Origin: Mesorhizobium denitrificans | GTDB taxonomy: Bacteria; Pseudomonadota; Alphaproteobacteria; Rhizobiales; Rhizobiaceae | Length of the DNA: 64,000 nt | NCBI RefSeq assembly: GCF_003403035.1 | Contig: NZ_QURN01000001.1 | Location: forward strand, 434,001-498,000 | Reading direction: 5' to 3' | Shown here: positions 20,772-29,938 of the stretch, piece after piece | How the letters are laid out: every line of letters begins with the position of its first letter | How positions within the stretch are numbered: the first letter of the stretch is position 1 | The notes under the pieces: generated by a model | Database searches by the model: none | Seen by the model: only the letters and a program-made list of their open reading frames with translations | What the model was told of the DNA's origin: nothing | Program-made: the position numbers and the translations under genes

Positions 20772-21507
20772 TTTCTGCGGGTGGCGTGAGCCACTTGCCG
20801 CCCTCGGTCATCAACCAGCCGACAAGGCCGGTAATCGCGAGCAGGGCCAGCGGCGCAACGACCCAGAATGAAATTTGATCCGATCTGAACGCGGTCGCGG
20901 GCCATACTGTGTCGTTCACAAAATTGAACATGCCGTGCCAGATAACGAGTTCGGCAATCGTCAGCCCAAATCGGCGCAGAGTGCCCAATAAAATGCCGAA
21001 CGCGAAATAGTAGGGAAGCATCGGCAGTCCATTGTTCAAATGCATGAAAGCGAAAAGCGCCGCGCTGGCGAAAATGGCCAGACCAACGCGCTTCTTGAAC
21101 GCTTCAAATGCAATTCCGCGATAGATCAACTCTTCGGGCAGGGCGATGAGGACGATAAAATATATGAACTGCCACGCAATATTCCCGCTTCCGGCAAAAA
21201 TACTGTCCGCGCGAACCGTCAGAAAGACCATCGTCGCGATGGTCAGCACCCACGCGAGCAGGGCCACCGCACTGACCTCACGTTTGACTGCGCGCAACCC
21301 GCCACGCGGCAGCAGGTCAGCCATGAACGCGCTGCCGGCAACCTTTCGATAGACCAACAGCGCCGCAGTTAATTCCACGATGGAAAACGAGTACAACAGC
21401 GCAACGCGCGGTCCCGGTTCCAGCACGTTTGCCCACGCCACAATTGCGACCGTACCGAGTGTTGCAAGCGCGACGAAAAACAGAACGGAAATGCTTTTGC
21501 GTGTCAT
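20755..21507 (-). CDS. CPBP family intramembrane glutamic protease
   Basis: A 250-residue polytopic membrane protein of the CPBP/ABI (Rce1-like) family. Motif 1 is EELIYRG (Glu125-Glu126), motif 2 has His in FAFMHLNNG, and motif 3 is IWHGMFNF. About seven hydrophobic segments are visible. Family members process CAAX proteins in eukaryotes and bacteriocin precursors or immunity functions in some bacteria. Its ATG overlaps the stop of the upstream ABC-fusion gene (ATGA at 21504-21507), so the two are translationally coupled and probably work together. Substrate unknown. Confidence 0.85.
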   Translation of the reverse strand: MTRKSISVLFFVALATLGTVAIVAWANVLEPGPRVALLYSFSIVELTAALLVYRKVAGSAFMADLLPRGGLRAVKREVSAVALLAWVLTIATMVFLTVRADSIFAGSGNIAWQFIYFIVLIALPEELIYRGIAFEAFKKRVGLAIFASAALFAFMHLNNGLPMLPYYFAFGILLGTLRRFGLTIAELVIWHGMFNFVNDTVWPATAFRSDQISFWVVAPLALLAITGLVGWLMTEGGKWLTPPAETTSGG

Positions 21508-24383
21508 TGGAAGCGCTCACGGTTGATCGGTGGTCTCGAAGTCATGCCGTTGGGCGCGGTTTCCATCGGCATTTGCCCGCCTTGTTGCGGCGACAGGGAG
21601 ATAGTGCGGTCGCATAGCGACTGAATCTCCGGCCTGTGCGTCGCCATTATAACGGTCGTTCCAAGGTCACGCAGGCGTTGAAGAATGCGAACGCTCTGCT
21701 CCAGCGATAGATGTGTGAAAGCCTCGTCGAATATCAGGCATTCACCACTGCGATAGAGCGCCTGAGCAAGCATGAGGCGCTGGATTTCGCCGCGGCTAAG
21801 CCCTTGCTTTTCAAGGCGTTCGGAACCGTCACCGTCGACAAAGAAGCCGAGCCGCTCCCAAAGTTCCACGAACTTCAGCACATAGACCAGCCGCGGAATG
21901 TCGATCTCGCGTCCGCTGGCAACGAACGCCGCGAGCGGGCCTTCTACAAACTCGTCATCCGCGACAACGAAGCCGGCAGAAATGGGGCCAGTTACGGCAA
22001 TTCCTTCGAAATAGACGCCACCTGCGATCGGACGCCGCAAACCGGCGAGCAAATCGAGCAAAGTGCTTTTGCCTGCGCCGCTCTCACCGAGAACGTTGAC
22101 GACCTCGCGTCTTTTGATAGCGAAGTTGAGATTTGCAAACAGATCAGCATCAAGGCCATTGTAGCCGAAGCTCAGCCGGTCCGCGATCAGCATATCCGCG
22201 CCTCTGTGCTCAATCGGCTGCTCTGGCAGAATGATCTGGTTTTCAGCTAACCCTTCGTCGCGATCGACCTCGTGCACTACTTCGGCCACGCGACGCACCA
22301 CCGGCCCCAAGGCACGGTATTTCTGGAATGTGTCGGACAATTCGGTCAGCTGTGTTGACAGGACCAGTCCCAGCGCCGTCGCCAGCATGAAACCGCCATA
22401 GGTCAGTTGACCGGCAATCATCAGATAAGCTCCGGCAAATGCAGCGAGCGGTTGGGAGGAAGTGTCAATCGCGCGTTGGAAGGCGCGGAACGTGATAAAC
22501 CGGCGCTCATAATTTGCCCGTGCGGTCTGCCAGCGGCTGATGCCGGGCAGGCAGGTTGTCAGCAGGTGGTCTTGCAGACCTGCCGCGAAGAAACGCAGGA
22601 ACCCGCCCGCTCTCTGCGCTTGAAGCGCGCGGTTGCGATCCCCCTCATCTCTGATCTTGAGTTCAAGCTCATGCGTTCGTTTGGAGACCACATACATCCA
22701 GCCAATAATCGCCACGCGCGGGATGATTAGCAGAATCGCGATAATTGGCGCGATCAAGAAGAGCGCAGCAGTGGACGCAACGGCGATTATCGCCTGCGGC
22801 ACGACGGAGTGATGCGCACGCAAGGACAGCCGCAGGCATTGATCAAGATCTTTTAGCCGGCCAAACAGCTCGCCTGCAAAATGCGCATCGAAAAACACCG
22901 TTGGACGAGCATAGAGCCGATCAAGAAACGCCCGCTTTATTTTCAATGTGGTGTCCAGCGACTGGCTCTCAAGGCGTAGCGATTGCAGATGGCGAAGACC
23001 CAATCGCACCGCGAGAACCGGCAACCCTGCCCAGGCAAGCGCATAGCCGTTGGTGTCGGTCGAAACGGTGAGTTGGTATGTTCCGGTGCTTGAGCTGTAG
23101 CCGGCAGCAGCAATGTAATAAGTATCGTTGCGCTGCGGCGTGAAGAAGACCATCGAGTCGACCGTGCCATTGCTGTCATCATTCATGGCTCGTCCAACGC
23201 CATCCGGCCTGACATTGCCGAAAATGTCGACGGGGTTGGGCGATGAGTCATAGATCGCCCACAGATAGGGGTCCGTCAGCGTGCCGCGTCCGGTCGGCGC
23301 CCCACGCAGGTCGATGCGGTATGTCGTTCCGGCTGAAAGCGTAACCGCGTACCAATCCCTGTCACCGGAGGTGCTTATGGTGCCCTTCGCCATACCGTTG
23401 ATCGCGACCGAGCCAATCCGCTCGTTTCGCGCTGAAGTGATATCGGATGCGAAATCTCCCCCGACCTCGACGGACGGCAAAAGCGGCTCGGTATATGCGT
23501 TGTTGACGACCTGTAGCTGATAGGTACCCGTGCCCGCCGAATATGCGCCCGCGGCTATATAGTATGTGCCCGAGTTCGTTGGCGTGAAGACAATGCGCGA
23601 CTCCAGCCCGATGGCGTCGTCATTTGCCAGGCCCATCGAGGCCCCATTGGCGCTGACGATGCCGTGGATCATGGGATCGTTCAGCGTGCCGCGTCCTGAC
23701 CCCGAGCCGCGCAGGTCGATCCTGTATGGCACTCCGGCATTCAGCATCACCGCGAACCAGTCCTGATCGCCCGCCTTTTCAATCGAGCCGGTCGCGGCGG
23801 CGTTTGCGTTCAGAAACCCGATATTGCCTGCCTGTGCATCCTTGATGGACGCGCCGAAATCGTAACCACCCGAAGGCATACCGTTGAACAACAGTTCGGC
23901 ACTCGAAATTTCGCGGTCTTCAAATTCATCTTCATCGGCCAGAACATCGTCGGCCATCTCGAGCAGAAGTCCGCGGCAGAAAGCCAGCATAACCTCAGGC
24001 GCAATTTCCAGATCGGCGCTCTGTTCATTCGTGACCGCGTCCGTTGGCAAACCGCACAGCGTCACGACGCGCCGGCTCATAGAAATCAACGTATATTCGC
24101 CGACCCCGGTGATGCGAATGCTGAACGAACCGCCCAGCCCTTCCAGCCAGCCGGCATCGTAGCTGACCGGCAGCATCTCTTGCATGATTGCGCCAAACAA
24201 CAAGGACGGCGCATTCAGCGCCGGCATCTTTTCCCAACGATCATTGAGCAGAAAATTTTCATCCACCCGCAGGCCGCCCGCAAACTTTCGGAACATCACC
24301 GGGTTTGAAATACGGCTCGCATCCAACGCACAAACGTCATCAACGCTTAGCGCCACATTCGCGACGCTGTCCAAAATCAGCAT
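21504..24383 (-). CDS. Chimeric protein: unknown N-domain, two PPC domains, truncated ABC exporter
   Basis: 959 residues from the ATG at 24383 (GGGGA upstream; a TTG at 24395 is less likely). Residues 1-145 are an unrecognised domain ending in an acidic stretch near 143-158. Residues about 197-293 and 333-441 are two bacterial pre-peptidase C-terminal (PPC) beta domains, each with a GDxDW(F/Y)AV strand, YRIDLRG, and a GTYQL end. From about 445 the sequence is a type I ABC exporter: weak TM2 end, four clear helices (about 528-566 and 645-676), Walker A GESGAGKST (766-774), signature LSRGE instead of LSGGQ, Walker B CLIFDEAF, and switch His in ATHRPE. TM1, most of TM2 and any C39 peptidase are missing. 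The NBD resembles CvaB/colicin V exporters. It could be a deletion fusion of a secreted PPC protein with its exporter. Activity is uncertain. Confidence 0.8.
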   Translation of the reverse strand: MLILDSVANVALSVDDVCALDASRISNPVMFRKFAGGLRVDENFLLNDRWEKMPALNAPSLLFGAIMQEMLPVSYDAGWLEGLGGSFSIRITGVGEYTLISMSRRVVTLCGLPTDAVTNEQSADLEIAPEVMLAFCRGLLLEMADDVLADEDEFEDREISSAELLFNGMPSGGYDFGASIKDAQAGNIGFLNANAAATGSIEKAGDQDWFAVMLNAGVPYRIDLRGSGSGRGTLNDPMIHGIVSANGASMGLANDDAIGLESRIVFTPTNSGTYYIAAGAYSAGTGTYQLQVVNNAYTEPLLPSVEVGGDFASDITSARNERIGSVAINGMAKGTISTSGDRDWYAVTLSAGTTYRIDLRGAPTGRGTLTDPYLWAIYDSSPNPVDIFGNVRPDGVGRAMNDDSNGTVDSMVFFTPQRNDTYYIAAAGYSSSTGTYQLTVSTDTNGYALAWAGLPVLAVRLGLRHLQSLRLESQSLDTTLKIKRAFLDRLYARPTVFFDAHFAGELFGRLKDLDQCLRLSLRAHHSVVPQAIIAVASTAALFLIAPIIAILLIIPRVAIIGWMYVVSKRTHELELKIRDEGDRNRALQAQRAGGFLRFFAAGLQDHLLTTCLPGISRWQTARANYERRFITFRAFQRAIDTSSQPLAAFAGAYLMIAGQLTYGGFMLATALGLVLSTQLTELSDTFQKYRALGPVVRRVAEVVHEVDRDEGLAENQIILPEQPIEHRGADMLIADRLSFGYNGLDADLFANLNFAIKRREVVNVLGESGAGKSTLLDLLAGLRRPIAGGVYFEGIAVTGPISAGFVVADDEFVEGPLAAFVASGREIDIPRLVYVLKFVELWERLGFFVDGDGSERLEKQGLSRGEIQRLMLAQALYRSGECLIFDEAFTHLSLEQSVRILQRLRDLGTTVIMATHRPEIQSLCDRTISLSPQQGGQMPMETAPNGMTSRPPINRERFQ

Positions 24384-24513
24384 AGTTTTCCCCAAGAACT
24401 CGACCGCCCCGTGGTCGTTTATGCTTGGAAATTCTCAGGGTGCCTCAAACACTTTGAGAAACTTCAGAAGCATTAGGGAAATCTAATAGCTATGCTGTGT
24501 GAACCTTTGATGT

Positions 24514-24538
24514 CAGCGGTGTGCAAGTCACACCGCTG
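24514..24538 (-). terminator. Hairpin after fabI
   Basis: CAGCGGTGTG (24514-24523), a 5-base loop, and its exact complement CACACCGCTG (24529-24538) form a 10-bp stem 10 bases past the fabI stop on the minus strand. There is no T-tract, so it is either a weak or Rho-assisted terminator or a transcript-stabilising structure separating the fab operon from the ABC-fusion gene. Only the ribosome-binding site of the fusion gene is otherwise clear in 24384-24547. Confidence 0.55.
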
Positions 24539-24547
24539 CCTGGCAAC

Positions 24548-25363
24548 TCAATCCTTGCCCGTCATATCCGTGCGCTTGAGTTCGTCGAGCGTCGGCATCG
24601 AAACGACGTGATAGCCGCTATCGACGTTCAACACTTCGCCGGTCACGCCGCTGCCGAGGTCGGAAAGCATATAGAGCGCAGAGCCGCCAATCTCGTCCAG
24701 CGTTACAGGGCGGCGCAGCGGTGAGTTGCGCTGCTGGAAGGAGAACATATAGCGTGCGTCGGCAATGCCAGCACCCGCCAGCGTGCGCACCGGTCCAGGC
24801 GAAAGCGCGTTCACGCGTATTGCGCGCGGGCCGTAATCATTGGCGAGGTAGCGCACGCTTGCTTCAAGTGCAGCTTTTGCCACGCCCATTACATTGTAAT
24901 TGGGCATCACGCGCACCGACCCTGCATAGGTCAGTGTCAGCAGCGAGCCGCCGTTAGTCATCAGCTCCGCAGCATGGCGCGCCACTTCCGTGAAGGAGAA
25001 GCACGAAATCACCATGGTGCGCGTGAAGTTGTCCCGGCTGGTGTCGGCGTAAAGGCCCTTCAACTCGTTCTTGTCGGAAAAGCCGATAGCGTGGACCAGA
25101 AAATCCATGCTGCCCCATTCCGATTTAAGCGCGTCGAACACCGAGGCCACCGATGCGCTGTCCTCGACGTCGCAAGGCAGTAGCAGCTTCGTGCCAACCT
25201 TTTCCGCCAAAGGCGCAACGCGCTTTCCAAAGGCTTCGCCCTGATAGGTGAAGGCCATTTCCGCGCCATGCGCGGCGAGCGTCTGCGCGATGCCCCAGGC
25301 GATAGAATGGTCATTCGCGATGCCCATGATAAGGCCGCGCTTACCCTTCATCAGTCCGTCCAT
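24548..25363 (-). CDS. fabI: Enoyl-ACP reductase (NADH) FabI
   Basis: Catalyses the last step of each fatty-acid elongation cycle, reducing trans-2-enoyl-ACP. 271 residues. The FabI-type cofactor motif is GIANDHSIAWGIAQTLA, and AFTYQGEAFGKRV follows. The catalytic Y-x6-K is in PNYNVMGVAKAALEASVRYL. SPGPVRTLAGAGI is the substrate loop. The start is ATG at 25363 (a second ATG is 4 codons in). It is the third gene of the fabA-fabB-fabI operon, 12 bases after fabB ends. Confidence 0.96.
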   Translation of the reverse strand: MDGLMKGKRGLIMGIANDHSIAWGIAQTLAAHGAEMAFTYQGEAFGKRVAPLAEKVGTKLLLPCDVEDSASVASVFDALKSEWGSMDFLVHAIGFSDKNELKGLYADTSRDNFTRTMVISCFSFTEVARHAAELMTNGGSLLTLTYAGSVRVMPNYNVMGVAKAALEASVRYLANDYGPRAIRVNALSPGPVRTLAGAGIADARYMFSFQQRNSPLRRPVTLDEIGGSALYMLSDLGSGVTGEVLNVDSGYHVVSMPTLDELKRTDMTGKD

Positions 25364-25375
25364 GAGGGAAAATCC

Positions 25376-26593
25376 TTATGCGTAGCGCTGCAGGACCAGC
25401 GTTGCGTTAGTGCCGCCGAAGCCGAAGGAGTTGGAGAGCGCCACATCGAATTTCGGGTTGTCTATGCGCTTGCGCACAATGTTCATGCCCTCGAATTCGG
25501 GATCGAGTTCTTCGATATGGGCGCTTTCGCCAATGAAATTGCCCTGCATCATCAGCAGGCAATAGATTGCTTCCTGCACGCCTGCGCCGCCGAGCGAATG
25601 GCCGGTCAGCGACTTGGTGGAGCTGATATAGGGCGAGTTGGCCCCGAAAACTTCGCGGATCGCGCCCATTTCCTTGGAGTCGCCCACCGGCGTCGAAGTG
25701 CCGTGCGTATTGATGTAATCGACCGGGTTCTTGACCGTCGAAAGCGCCTGTCTCATGCAGCGGATCGCCCCTTCGCCGGAAGGCGCAACCATGTCATAGC
25801 CATCCGAAGTCGCACCATAGCCGACGATTTCAGCGAGAATATTCGCGCCGCGCGCCTTCGCCACTTCCAGTTCTTCAAGCACCAGCACGCCCGCACCGCC
25901 CGCAATCACGAAGCCGTCGCGGTTCACATCATAGGCGCGCGAAGCGACCGATGGCCGGTCGTTGAAATTGGAAGACATAGCGCCCATCGCGTCGAACAGG
26001 TTCGACATTGTCCAGTCGAGATCTTCGTGACCACCTGCGAACACGCGGTCCTGCTTGCCCCATTGGATCAGCTCATAGGCGTTGCCGATGCAGTGCGCCG
26101 AGGTCGAGCAGGCCGACGAAATCGTGTAGTTCACGCCGTGAATCTTGAACCAGGTTGCCAGCGTCGCGGACGCGGTGGACGACATCGCCTTTGGCACCGC
26201 AAATGGCCCGATTCGCTTCGGGCTATGGTTCTTCTCGGTTATCTCCGCAGCATCCACGATAATGCGCGTCGATGGCCCGCCGGAACCCATGATGATTCCG
26301 GTGCGCTCATTGGATATTTCCGACTCTTCCAGTCCTGCCTGCGCGATAGCCTGCTGCATTGCCACGTGGTTCCACGCGCCGCCCTTGTGCAGGAAGCGCA
26401 TGGCGCGGCGATCTACCAGTGGCGTTGGGTCCAGCGTTGGCGCGCCCCAAACCTGGCAGCGGAAGCCGTGATCCGCAAAATCCTGACTGAAGCTGATTCC
26501 CGAACGGGCGTCGCGCAGCGAAGCCTGTACCTCGGCGGCATCGTTGCCGATGGAAGACACGATGCCAAGGCCCGTGACGACGACACGTCTCAT
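25376..26593 (-). CDS. fabB: Beta-ketoacyl-ACP synthase I FabB
   Basis: Condensing enzyme needed for unsaturated fatty-acid elongation. 405 residues from the ATG at 26593. An upstream GTG at 26602 is possible, but GGAG sits 8 bases before the ATG, and the N-terminus [16 protein letters not shown] is then canonical. The active Cys162 lies in [12 protein letters not shown]. The catalytic histidines are in [10 protein letters not shown] and [12 protein letters not shown]. It lies between fabA and fabI, the standard alphaproteobacterial operon for anaerobic-type unsaturated fatty-acid synthesis. Confidence 0.96.
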   Translation of the reverse strand: MRRVVVTGLGIVSSIGNDAAEVQASLRDARSGISFSQDFADHGFRCQVWGAPTLDPTPLVDRRAMRFLHKGGAWNHVAMQQAIAQAGLEESEISNERTGIIMGSGGPSTRIIVDAAEITEKNHSPKRIGPFAVPKAMSSTASATLATWFKIHGVNYTISSACSTSAHCIGNAYELIQWGKQDRVFAGGHEDLDWTMSNLFDAMGAMSSNFNDRPSVASRAYDVNRDGFVIAGGAGVLVLEELEVAKARGANILAEIVGYGATSDGYDMVAPSGEGAIRCMRQALSTVKNPVDYINTHGTSTPVGDSKEMGAIREVFGANSPYISSTKSLTGHSLGGAGVQEAIYCLLMMQGNFIGESAHIEELDPEFEGMNIVRKRIDNPKFDVALSNSFGFGGTNATLVLQRYA

Positions 26594-26635
26594 ATTGTTC
26601 ACTCCGTTCCTGCCCTCAAAAGCTGCCTGGAGAAT

Positions 26636-27154
26636 TTAGGTGGCAGCTTCCTGCTTTGCGAGGCCGACTCTCAGGTCGGTCGCCGTATAAATTGTTTCGC
26701 CGTCTGCTTTCAGCCAGCCATCGGCGATGCCCAGCACGAGACGACCGCGCATCACGCGTTTGAAATCCACACCATATTCAACAAGCTTGACCTTTGGCGT
26801 CACCATGCCCTTGAATTTCACTTCCCCTGTGGAAAGCGCCATTCCCTTGCCCGGTTCGCCGAGCCAGCCAAGGAAAAAGCCGGTCAACTGCCACAGCGCG
26901 TCAAGACCCAGACAGCCGGGCATCACAGGGTTGTCGATGAAATGGCAGGGGAAGAACCATAGATCGCGATGGATCGCGAAATCCGCACGGATAAATCCCT
27001 TGTCGAATGTTCCGCCCGTCTCGCTGATCTCGGTAATCCTGTCGAACATCAGCATGGGAGGGTAGGGCAGTTGTGCGTTGCCTGGGCCAAACAATTCGCC
27101 CTTGGCGCAGGCTAGCAAATCTGCGTATTCGTAGCTGGACTTCCGGTCCGTCAT
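26636..27154 (-). CDS. fabA: 3-hydroxydecanoyl-ACP dehydratase/isomerase FabA
   Basis: Dehydrates 3-hydroxyacyl-ACP and isomerises trans-2- to cis-3-decenoyl-ACP, the branch point to unsaturated fatty acids. 172 residues starting [20 protein letters not shown]. The active His71 is in [14 protein letters not shown] and Asp85 in GLDALWQL, matching E. coli His70/Asp84. I chose the ATG at 27154; the frame stays open upstream to 27241, but that extension is not FabA-like. It is the first gene of fabA-fabB-fabI and divergent from irr, a common arrangement in rhizobia and brucellae. Confidence 0.96.
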   Translation of the reverse strand: MTDRKSSYEYADLLACAKGELFGPGNAQLPYPPMLMFDRITEISETGGTFDKGFIRADFAIHRDLWFFPCHFIDNPVMPGCLGLDALWQLTGFFLGWLGEPGKGMALSTGEVKFKGMVTPKVKLVEYGVDFKRVMRGRLVLGIADGWLKADGETIYTATDLRVGLAKQEAAT

Positions 27155-27279
27155 AAAACCATCCCCATTGCCGCCGACATGTTGTCTGTCGTTATATGGC
27201 TTATTCGCCTGTAACGCCCGACACATCAGACTTTTACGCACGGTTAAACTGCCGGTCGCCTGTGGTCAATGTGCCGCTA

Positions 27280-27308
27280 TTGATCGGTTTTCGGGTACAG
27301 AATATATG
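27280..27308 (+). promoter_or_regulatory. Candidate irr promoter
   Basis: TTGATC (27280-27285) and TATATG (27303-27308) are 17 bases apart, with the irr ATG 79 bases downstream. This is a reasonable sigma-70-like pair by eye. I found no obvious iron-control (ICE) or Fur box in the 232-base fabA-irr spacer. Confidence 0.35.
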
Positions 27309-27386
27309 TGGAAAGGAAAAGGCGAGTTTGTAGGGAGTTTACAGTTATCTCCAAACAAGCGCGAACTTGCGACCGATAAGGGCTAA

Positions 27387-27839
27387 ATGACGCACGATCA
27401 GGATCATAACGGGCAGGAACATAACTCGCAGGCAATGGCGGATCATCGTGTCCGCACTGCGGGCTTGCGCCCCACGCGTCAGCGCATTGCGCTGGCAAGC
27501 CTGCTGTTTGCGAAGGGCGACCGTCATCTTTCGGCAGAGGAGTTGCACGAAGAAGCCGTTTGCGCAGGCGTGCCTGTGTCGCTGGCCACTGTCTACAACA
27601 CGCTGCATCAGTTCACTGAAGCTGGAATGCTGCGCATTTTGAATGTCGAAGGCTCACGCACTTATTTCGACACCAATACGTCCGATCACCATCACTTTTT
27701 CGTTGAGGGCGAAAACCGCGTCTTCGACATTGAGCTCCATGGATCGCCCATCGCGGTTTCCAACCTGCCGACTCCGCCGGAAGGCATGGAAATCGTCAAT
27801 GTGGACGTTGTAATCCGCGTCAGGCCAAAGCGCGCCTAG
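27387..27839 (+). CDS. irr: Iron response regulator Irr (Fur family)
   Basis: Fur-superfamily transcription factor that senses heme status and controls heme synthesis and iron uptake genes in rhizobia and brucellae. 150 residues. The winged helix is RTAGLRPTRQRIALASLLF to VSLATVYNTLHQFTEAGML. The dimerisation/metal region has the histidine cluster SDHHHFF that binds heme in Irr proteins. The N-terminal GCPWHD heme motif of Bradyrhizobium is absent, as in many other rhizobia. AAGGG precedes the ATG at 27387 by 5 bases. It is divergent from fabA. A small palindrome GCGCCTAGGCGC with TTTT overlaps its stop and may terminate it. Confidence 0.93.
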   Translation: MTHDQDHNGQEHNSQAMADHRVRTAGLRPTRQRIALASLLFAKGDRHLSAEELHEEAVCAGVPVSLATVYNTLHQFTEAGMLRILNVEGSRTYFDTNTSDHHHFFVEGENRVFDIELHGSPIAVSNLPTPPEGMEIVNVDVVIRVRPKRA

Positions 27840-27846
27840 GCGCCTT

Positions 27847-28434
27847 TTATTCCCCGACCTGCTCGTCGGGATAAGCGCCCCAGATCAGCGATTGGCTGAT
27901 CCAGCCTGAATTGCCGTCGAAGGTCGCTTCGCACCATGCGCCGTTGCAAGTCTTGATCTTGCCGACAACGCCGGGCTCCAGAATTGCGACGATGGAAGAT
28001 TTCGTGTCCGGCTCGTACATCAGATTGATGTGGATATCCTTGCCCTTTTGCCAGGGTGCAACGAGCGCTGTGCGCTTGCCGGAAAGCAGCGATTGGTTGA
28101 CCCAGCCTTCTGCGCCTTCGGAATCGCGCACGCGCCGCCAGTTGTCATACTCTTGCAGAATTTCCATCGGCAGTCCGGCCTTCAGGTAAAGCCATTCCAC
28201 CGCATAATTGATTCCCGGCCCGGTGCGCACATTCACGCGGCCTGATTTCAGGCTGACAAATCGCGGCAGCGGCAGGCCGCTTGGGCCGCGCTGTATGCTG
28301 CCAGTCGGTTGTGTGTCAGGTGTTACTTCCTGCGCAAATGTGGCGGGGATAGCCAATGTCGCCGTCAAGGCAACCGCCAGCAAACCGCGCCAGAACAACC
28401 CCACCAATTTCTTCTCCTGTCCGCTGCTTTGCAT
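27847..28434 (-). CDS. Secreted bacterial SH3 domain protein
   Basis: 195 residues with an N-terminal signal sequence (hydrophobic GLLAVALTATLAIPATFA, cleavage likely near FAQ). The first SH3b repeat is RVNVRTGPGINYAVEWLYLK...GWVNQSLLSGKR. A second, more diverged repeat ends GNSGWISQSLIWGAYPDEQ. Such periplasmic SH3 proteins are thought to bind cell-wall or protein ligands; no enzymatic domain is present. It is convergent with irr across 7 bases and divergent from the glyoxylate reductase gene. Confidence 0.85.
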   Translation of the reverse strand: MQSSGQEKKLVGLFWRGLLAVALTATLAIPATFAQEVTPDTQPTGSIQRGPSGLPLPRFVSLKSGRVNVRTGPGINYAVEWLYLKAGLPMEILQEYDNWRRVRDSEGAEGWVNQSLLSGKRTALVAPWQKGKDIHINLMYEPDTKSSIVAILEPGVVGKIKTCNGAWCEATFDGNSGWISQSLIWGAYPDEQVGE

Positions 28435-28532
28435 CGCGCGCCGGCCTTGCTAGAACGCATCAGGCCAATCCGGTTTCCAGTTTCGCCGGTCTTGGTTAAA
28501 GAGGTCTCAACGGGGTCCGATTCGAGGAAATA

Positions 28533-29534
28533 ATGGCGGGCAGAAAAAAGCCTCAGGTGGTTATCACGCGCAAGCTGCCCGATCCGGTGGAAACCCGGAT
28601 GCGCGAACTTTTTGATGCCCGATTGAATCTCGACGACCATCCCATGAGTCAGGATGAGCTGGCGGATGCATTGCAGACCGCCGAAGTTCTCGTTCCAACC
28701 ATAACGGATAAGATCGACGCAGCACTCATCGAGCGCGCGGGGCCGAATCTCAAACTCATCGCGAATTACGGCAATGGCGTCGAGCATATCGACATCGCCG
28801 CCGCCGCGAAAAAGGGCATTGCTGTCACCAACACGCCCAACGTGCTGACGGAAGATACGGCAGACATGACGATGGCGCTCATGCTTGCCGTCCCGCGCCG
28901 CGTAACCGTTGGCGCACAAATGCTCATCGAAGATGGCAAATGGCCCGGCTGGTCACCCACATGGATGCTCGGCCGCCGCATCTGGGGCAAGCGCCTGGGC
29001 ATTGTCGGCATGGGCCGCATTGGCACGGCGGTTGCGCGTCGCGCAAAGGCGTTCGGCCTGTCGATCCACTATCACAACCGGCACCGCGTTGCGCCGCGCA
29101 TAGAAGACGAGCTTGAGGCGACCTATTGGGAAAGCCTCGACCAGATGCTTGTGCGCATGGACATCATCTCGGTCAATTGCCCGTCCACGCCCGCAACATT
29201 CCACCTGCTATCGGCGCGCAGGCTCCAACTCATGCAGCCAAACACCTATATCGTGAACACCGCACGCGGCGACATCATCGATGAAGACGCGCTCATCAAG
29301 CTGCTCCAGCAGGACAAGCTTGCCGGTGCTGCGCTGGATGTTTTTGAGCATGAACCGGCCATCAAGCCCGATTTGCTGGCGCTCGCCGCCGCGGGCAAGA
29401 TCGTCCTTCTGCCGCATATGGGGTCGGCCACCATTGAAGGCCGCATCGATATGGGCGAAAAGGTCATCATCAACATTCGCGCCTATGCGGATGGTCACCG
29501 CCCGCCGGATCGTGTGCTGCCAAATCGCGTCTAA
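28533..29534 (+). CDS. D-2-hydroxyacid dehydrogenase, probable glyoxylate reductase
   Basis: NAD(P)H-dependent reductase of the D-isomer-specific 2-hydroxyacid dehydrogenase family, 333 residues. The nucleotide-binding motif is GIVGMGRIGTAVARRAKAFG. The catalytic triad appears as Arg in NTARGDIIDEDAL, Glu in DVFEHEP and His in LLPHMGSAT. The overall form matches GyaR-type glyoxylate/hydroxypyruvate reductases. GAGGA lies just before the ATG at 28533. It overlaps the convergent aconitase-X small subunit gene by 4 bases. The exact substrate is inferred. Confidence 0.88.
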   Translation: MAGRKKPQVVITRKLPDPVETRMRELFDARLNLDDHPMSQDELADALQTAEVLVPTITDKIDAALIERAGPNLKLIANYGNGVEHIDIAAAAKKGIAVTNTPNVLTEDTADMTMALMLAVPRRVTVGAQMLIEDGKWPGWSPTWMLGRRIWGKRLGIVGMGRIGTAVARRAKAFGLSIHYHNRHRVAPRIEDELEATYWESLDQMLVRMDIISVNCPSTPATFHLLSARRLQLMQPNTYIVNTARGDIIDEDALIKLLQQDKLAGAALDVFEHEPAIKPDLLALAAAGKIVLLPHMGSATIEGRIDMGEKVIINIRAYADGHRPPDRVLPNRV

Positions 29535-29938
29535 ATAGCTGAAATTTCAGATTTTTTGACGCGAACTGAGTGCCCTTCAAATGCGCCGTATAACCCTCGA
29601 TCAAGCTGGATCGCGGGTGGTGTCTGCCAGTCCATTTCCTGCGCAACAATCAAGCCGAGCAGCAAGATCGCATCCGGCTCGTGTAGCACCATCGCCGCCG
29701 GCGCATGGCCGTTACGCACCAGTTCCATCAGCACGGCCGAGGCTGAGGACGACCCGATCGTGCCCGGTAAAAACAGCACGGTTCCAGCAATATTCACACC
29801 GCATTGCGGATGGCGCACGTCGGCTATCCGCCCGCTTTTCGGATCGACGCCGCCCCAGAAACTGATCGGCTGACTAAGCACGAGCGCCGGACCGCTCGCG
29901 TCAGCACCTTCCACCAATATCTTGCCGCTATGCATCAT
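29531..29938 (-). CDS. Aconitase X swivel-domain (small) subunit
   Basis: 135 residues of the AcnX swivel family (DUF126), starting MMHSGKILVEGADASGPALV, with PISFWGGVDPKSGRI, GTVLFLPGTIGSSSAS and PDAILLLGLIVAQEM. It forms a heterodimer with the large subunit encoded immediately upstream (ATGA overlap at 29935-29938). Bacterial AcnX enzymes with split subunits have been shown to be cis-3-hydroxy-L-proline dehydratases; that role is inferred here. Confidence 0.88.
   Translation of the reverse strand: MMHSGKILVEGADASGPALVLSQPISFWGGVDPKSGRIADVRHPQCGVNIAGTVLFLPGTIGSSSASAVLMELVRNGHAPAAMVLHEPDAILLLGLIVAQEMDWQTPPAIQLDRGLYGAFEGHSVRVKKSEISAI

Noticed and set aside
25268-26962. 564-codon plus-strand frame opposite fabB and fabI
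   Set aside because: Antisense shadow of well-recognised genes; the translation is rich in Arg/His/Ala with no domain, as expected from codon bias.
27155-27386. Irr or Fur box in the fabA-irr spacer
   Set aside because: No palindrome of the expected type could be picked out by eye.
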